DNA from: Isoetes taiwanensis
Taxonomy: Eukaryota; Streptophyta; Lycopodiopsida; Isoetales; Isoetaceae
Direction: 5' to 3'
Assembly (NCBI GenBank): GCA_021234155.1
Contig: JAJEKV010000034.1
Span: forward strand, 1,428,001 to 1,492,000
DNA: 64,000 bases
Of this stretch, positions 61,197 to 64,000 are shown one piece after another. The notes beneath the pieces are model-generated. The model made no database searches and was not told where the DNA came from. It saw only the letters and a list, made by a program, of their open reading frames with translations. A program made the translations under genes and the position numbers. Every line of letters begins with the position of its first letter. Positions within the stretch are counted from its first letter, which is position 1.

Positions 61197-62381
61197 ATGG
61201 CTAGAACGAAGCAGACCGCTCGTAAGGTAAACAAAGATGATAAGCCCAGCGCCCAAGTCCTCGCCGCCGAGCAGAAACTCAAAGATGCCGAGAAGAAATT
61301 GAAGGCCGACATGGAGAGGCGACCTAGGTACTACCGAAATTTAGAGAAGAGGCGGAAGAAAGAAGAAAAGGCCAAGAGGAAAGAAGAGAAGGCAAAGAGG
61401 AAAGAGGAAAAGGCCAAGAGGAAGGAGGAGAAGGCAAGAAAGAGAGCAGAGAAAGAAGCCGCAGACGCCGAAGAAGACCAATGGCGCGAGCAAAGGACGA
61501 AGAGCAGGGAAGAACCCGACAGGAAGGGCAAAAGGGTGATGACAGACGAGCCCCCGCCTAAGAAGAGGAGGAGCTTGGTCGGCGTCGTCATCGGCGAACG
61601 ACCCGAAGGCGACCAACCTCCATCCTCGTCTGAAGATTCCGGTGATATGCAGAACTTCTTGGAGGAAGTACTTCTAGGAACTAGAGAATCCTCGCAGAAG
61701 CAGCAGAACCCTCATCCCCAGACAGATGAACCCCAAGAAGAGGATCAAACCCCAGCCCAGGACCCGTCAGAAACACGAGTTGAACTACCCCCACCGTTAC
61801 CTCCACCGTTTCCAGAATGGCAAGAGGCGAGGAAGCTAGATGCAGACAAAGCAGCCGCAAAGAAGGCGAACAAGACGGCCAGGGATTCGTACACCTTAGG
61901 GCCCGAGAGGAGGTACAAGAAAGAGTTAGCAGACTATACAGTATACAAGAAGATGCACACCGAGTACAGTGCCTATTACGAGGCGCACAAGGTAAAATAT
62001 ATTGAAGGAGGGCGGCCAACACGTGAGATATTCCAGCTGGAGCCTCCACCAGAACTTCCGGACCCCCCGAAGAAACCCATGAAAAGATCCCAAGACTCCC
62101 TCTTTGCGAGAGCCCTACGAGAAATCCGGCACTTCCAACGGAGTTACGGATTTCTGATTCCCAGAGCTGCATTCCAGAGATTCGTCCGGGAGATTTTATG
62201 GGACTTCGACCCCAACAAGCGAGTAACTAACGATATGTTACTCGCTTTACAAGAAGCAACAGAGATGGAGGTCGTGCAACACTTCGAAGATTCACTGGCA
62301 TGCACGCTCCATGCAAAAAGGGTCACGCTTCAACCAAAGGACATGAGACTGGCCAAATACATCAAGAGGACAGATAAATAG
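61197..62381 (+). CDS. Chimeric histone H3-like protein inside an LTR retrotransposon
   Basis: A 394-residue intronless ORF. Residues 1-10 (MARTKQTARK) are identical to the histone H3 tail, including Lys4 and Lys9. Residues 306-394 align without gaps to the H3 core, about 43 of 89 identical by hand comparison with canonical H3 from memory: αN ALREIRHFQ, α1 FQRFVREI, α2 ALQEATEM, HAKRVTLQPKD, and α3. The H3-H3' four-helix contacts (Cys369, His372, Arg375, Asp382, Leu385) are kept. Between them lie a KRKEEKA heptad helix (about 52-87), KGKRV…PPKKRR nuclear-localisation-like sequence (110-125), an acidic Pro-rich stretch and PPPLPPPFP (198-206). I chose the ATG at 61197 (context CAAACAATGGCT) because it starts the H3 tail and lies downstream of the TATA; an in-frame ATG at 61020 precedes the promoter. 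Inferred roles are nucleosome incorporation or binding, or titration of H3-tail readers. CENH3 is less likely because loop 1 has canonical H3 length and HAKRVT is retained. Confidence 0.9.
   Translation: MARTKQTARKVNKDDKPSAQVLAAEQKLKDAEKKLKADMERRPRYYRNLEKRRKKEEKAKRKEEKAKRKEEKAKRKEEKARKRAEKEAADAEEDQWREQRTKSREEPDRKGKRVMTDEPPPKKRRSLVGVVIGERPEGDQPPSSSEDSGDMQNFLEEVLLGTRESSQKQQNPHPQTDEPQEEDQTPAQDPSETRVELPPPLPPPFPEWQEARKLDADKAAAKKANKTARDSYTLGPERRYKKELADYTVYKKMHTEYSAYYEAHKVKYIEGGRPTREIFQLEPPPELPDPPKKPMKRSQDSLFARALREIRHFQRSYGFLIPRAAFQRFVREILWDFDPNKRVTNDMLLALQEATEMEVVQHFEDSLACTLHAKRVTLQPKDMRLAKYIKRTDK
61367..61450 (+). repeat. 21-bp in-frame coding repeat (KRKEEKA)n
   Basis: Four consecutive 21-bp units of the type AAGGCCAAGAGGAAAGAAGA encode charged heptads, predicting a single alpha helix or coiled coil between the H3 tail and the rest of the protein. 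Confidence 0.9.
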
Positions 62382-62530
62382 GATAGAAGCTACTTTTTGT
62401 AACTAACAGGCTTATATGTAAAGTGTGAAAATTTTGAATAATAAGGATATATACTTGTTTAAAACGTGCACTGAATTAAGTATAGTAGTAGTTAAGGAGC
62501 AAATGTGAAATTTTGGATAAAAAGAGGCCG
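62382..62530 (+). other. 3' region of the H3-fusion gene
   Basis: AT-rich sequence with AATAATAAGG near 62437, a possible polyadenylation signal, before palindromic unit 3. Confidence 0.4.
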
Positions 62531-62602
62531 ACACCTCTAAGGGTGCGCCAGGGCATAGTTAGGTCTGGACCTAACACCCTCCTCGCGCACGCTTAGAGGG
62601 GT
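62531..62602 (+). repeat. Palindromic repeat unit 3
   Basis: 72 bp, closely matching unit 2. The inner palindrome has one change (GTTAGGTCTGGACCTAAC), and the outer GGTGCGC…GCGCAC pairing is better preserved than in unit 2. Confidence 0.92.
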
Positions 62603-62725
62603 CCAGCCAACTGGACCCTTGATCAACCAAATAAATAAGCAAAGAAACTTGCACTTCAGAAGAAAATAGGTAGGAATTCACGTCTTTAAACTTGTTTTTG
62701 GCATCCATTAGACATAAAAAGACCA

Positions 62726-62797
62726 ACACCTCCAAGGGTGCGTCAGAGGCCACTTAGTTCCCAACCTAACACCCTCCTCGCGCACGCTTAGAGGGGT
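62726..62797 (+). repeat. Palindromic repeat unit 4
   Basis: 72 bp. The outer arms (ACACCTCCAAGGGTGCG…CGCGCACGCTTAGAGGGGT) are kept while the inner palindrome has decayed. It starts 195 bp after unit 3. Confidence 0.9.
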
Positions 62798-62948
62798 CCA
62801 ACCTTTCAAGGTCCATAACTTGTGCTAGACATATCCAAATCGGCCAAAATTTGTTGCATTAGAACCCTAAAATTGTATAGAATCCAATTATAGCTCCAAA
62901 TTAACCTAGAAACGTCAAACTTCATATCAAAATGCCAAAAGTTTTAGG

Positions 62949-62986
62949 AACCCTAAAAATTTTAGGGTACAAGATCCCTATAAATA
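62949..62986 (+). promoter_or_regulatory. Telo-box/TATA promoter of the downstream ORF
   Basis: AACCCTAA (62949-62956) faces an inverted TTAGGGT (62962-62968), and TATAAATA follows at 62979. Another AACCCTAA lies near 62862. The layout parallels the H3-fusion promoter. Confidence 0.65.
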
Positions 62987-63097
62987 TCCTCATAACCCCT
63001 AAACCACACCTACAAAGTTGCTCCTGCGCCCAAGGTGATCTTCCAGCCTCCTTAAGCGCTTCCAGTTCCGTTTGATATCGACAACACGTTTCTCCTC

Positions 63098-64000
63098 ATG
63101 GCTACATCATCCTTCATCAGCTGGTACAGCGCCTCTCCTCACATTGCTCAGGTAGATGTTAACCTAGTATTCCAACTTTTTTAGAAAGAATTTGACTTGT
63201 CGGCAACCCTGAATTCAAACCCATCCTACCAACACGTTCTGCAAGAATTCCAAGAGAAAGTAGCTCCTAGCTTGCAAGAAATACCCCCATGCATAGGGTA
63301 CTTTGTACCAAAGACTGTATTGCAAACATCCCTTAACCATATACCCAACATTGCAAAATTGCTGCAGAATAGAACCGAGCGCCTACCCAACTACATGACC
63401 CTGAGCAGTAACAGAAAGAGATTTTTCTCTTACAATACAGCCTTAGCACTATTTTTATTCTATAGGGCCCAAACCGTGGTAGGTGAACCATCAATCCAGC
63501 CACTTGAGATCACATCCTTGGACTCAGCAGCAGACGAACAACTACTGCTTGAGTACGAGCAGTCCATAGCACAATCATCCGAAGAAAGTGAGGACTCAGA
63601 AGAGGAAAGCGAAGAAGAAATGGAAGTGGACCCAGAAGAAGAACGCCGAGAAGCAGAACAAGATGTTAGCCGTTTCGAAGCTGATAGGAGCACACCGAGG
63701 ATAGCACAACCAATCGGGCTGGGAATAACAAGTCTAGCACCGATCATAGTCGAAGGGCAGGAATATTTGTTCCTAAACGATATTAAAAACCTTCCCGAAT
63801 GCAGGGACAGAGGCTATCGTGTCGACGAACTCCTTCACCTTCTACGGCAGCAGCCGGACTTAGAGGATTTCATCGACCAAGAAACAGATGACTTTCCAGT
63901 TCAAGTAAGGGAAGCAGCCACATACACAGGACACAACATGTCAGATATCGAAGCCTATAGCACTATCAGAGGCATGATGACGGAAGAACAACTCCCTACA
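63098..64000 (+). CDS. Downstream acidic ORF, unknown, one in-frame TAG, runs off the window
   Basis: From ATG 63098, about 112 bp after the TATA box, the frame reads MATSSFISWYSASPHIAQVD then …VFQLF and meets TAG at 63182-63184. It then stays open for 272 codons to the window end. The TAG could be a mutation, a readthrough site, or lie in a spliced segment: GTAGATG…TTTTTTAG (63152-63184) has GT-AG ends and keeps the frame, but 33 nt is shorter than plant introns normally are. The protein has a hydrophobic/basic N-terminal half (NRKRFFSYNTALALFLFYRA) and a strongly acidic tract near 63578-63650 (SEESEDSEEESEEEMEVDPE). I recognise no domain. It could be the element's gag or a second accessory protein. 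The acidic tract is of the kind found in histone-binding proteins, but that link is speculative. Confidence 0.6.

Noticed and set aside
61331-61616. Minus-strand Leu/Phe-rich hydrophobic ORFs opposite the H3-fusion gene
   Set aside because: They are antisense to the Lys/Glu heptad repeat codons and have no independent support.
61197-62381. Calling the H3-fusion protein a centromeric H3 (CENH3)
   Set aside because: ALREIRHFQ is CENH3-like, but loop 1 has the canonical H3 length, FQRFVREI and HAKRVT are H3-type, and the tail start is canonical H3. Only a phylogeny could decide.
63460-63747. Minus-strand Ser-rich ORF of 95 residues
   Set aside because: It is the antisense shadow of the acidic Glu/Ser codons of the plus-strand ORF.

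Overview
The window is nuclear DNA of a land plant with a large, repeat-rich genome. It holds plant-type LINE-1 and Ty3/gypsy elements, a FAR1/MULE-like transposase remnant, a PPR remnant, AT-rich spacers, and one intron-rich host gene encoding a canonical PKA catalytic subunit. That kinase type is absent from flowering plants as far as I know, so a seed-free plant (fern, lycophyte, bryophyte) or a gymnosperm with swimming sperm is the better guess. This is inference, not a species call.

Layout. 1-11365: a decayed LINE-1, split at 4268-9412 by an antisense copy of a GC-rich second LINE family. The LINE-1 3' end abuts an antisense gypsy gag and primer-binding site (11374-12190). 12240-13980: a very decayed third copy of the GC-rich LINE. 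14030-18240: non-coding DNA with a promoter-like block, minisatellites and a long fold-back. 18248-21733: an apparently intact 13-exon PKA catalytic-subunit gene on the minus strand. 21740-34450: mostly unassigned spacer with tandem repeats, possible orphan exons and a palindrome-rich duplicated element (31.3-32.1 kb). 34452-42200: a gypsy element with near-identical terminal repeats whose 5' half is replaced by a second GC-rich LINE copy. 42480-47830: a possible promoter and short ORF, a PPR fragment and a MULE transposase remnant. 47843-64000+: the 5' part of a large LTR retrotransposon, itself interrupted at 49653-60494 by an antisense gypsy with a perfect 5-bp target duplication.

The most unusual content is inside that last element. 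A 1.5-kb LTR ends exactly at a tRNA-iMet primer-binding site. Downstream, once the nested gypsy is discounted, lies an intact intronless ORF (61197-62381). Its protein starts with the first ten residues of histone H3 and ends in a gapless, complete H3 histone fold, with about 295 residues of charged helix, nuclear-localisation-like and proline-rich sequence between. A second ORF with a strongly acidic tract (63098 to the window end) follows in the same orientation. Both ORFs have plant telo-box/TATA promoters. Both are preceded by copies of a ~72-bp multi-palindromic repeat spaced about 195 bp apart. I read this as an LTR retrotransposon that has acquired a histone H3-derived gene, an arrangement I do not know to have been described. 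The 3' LTR and pol lie outside the window, so membership of one element is inferred from the LTR/PBS and from the repeat family on both sides of the nested insertion.
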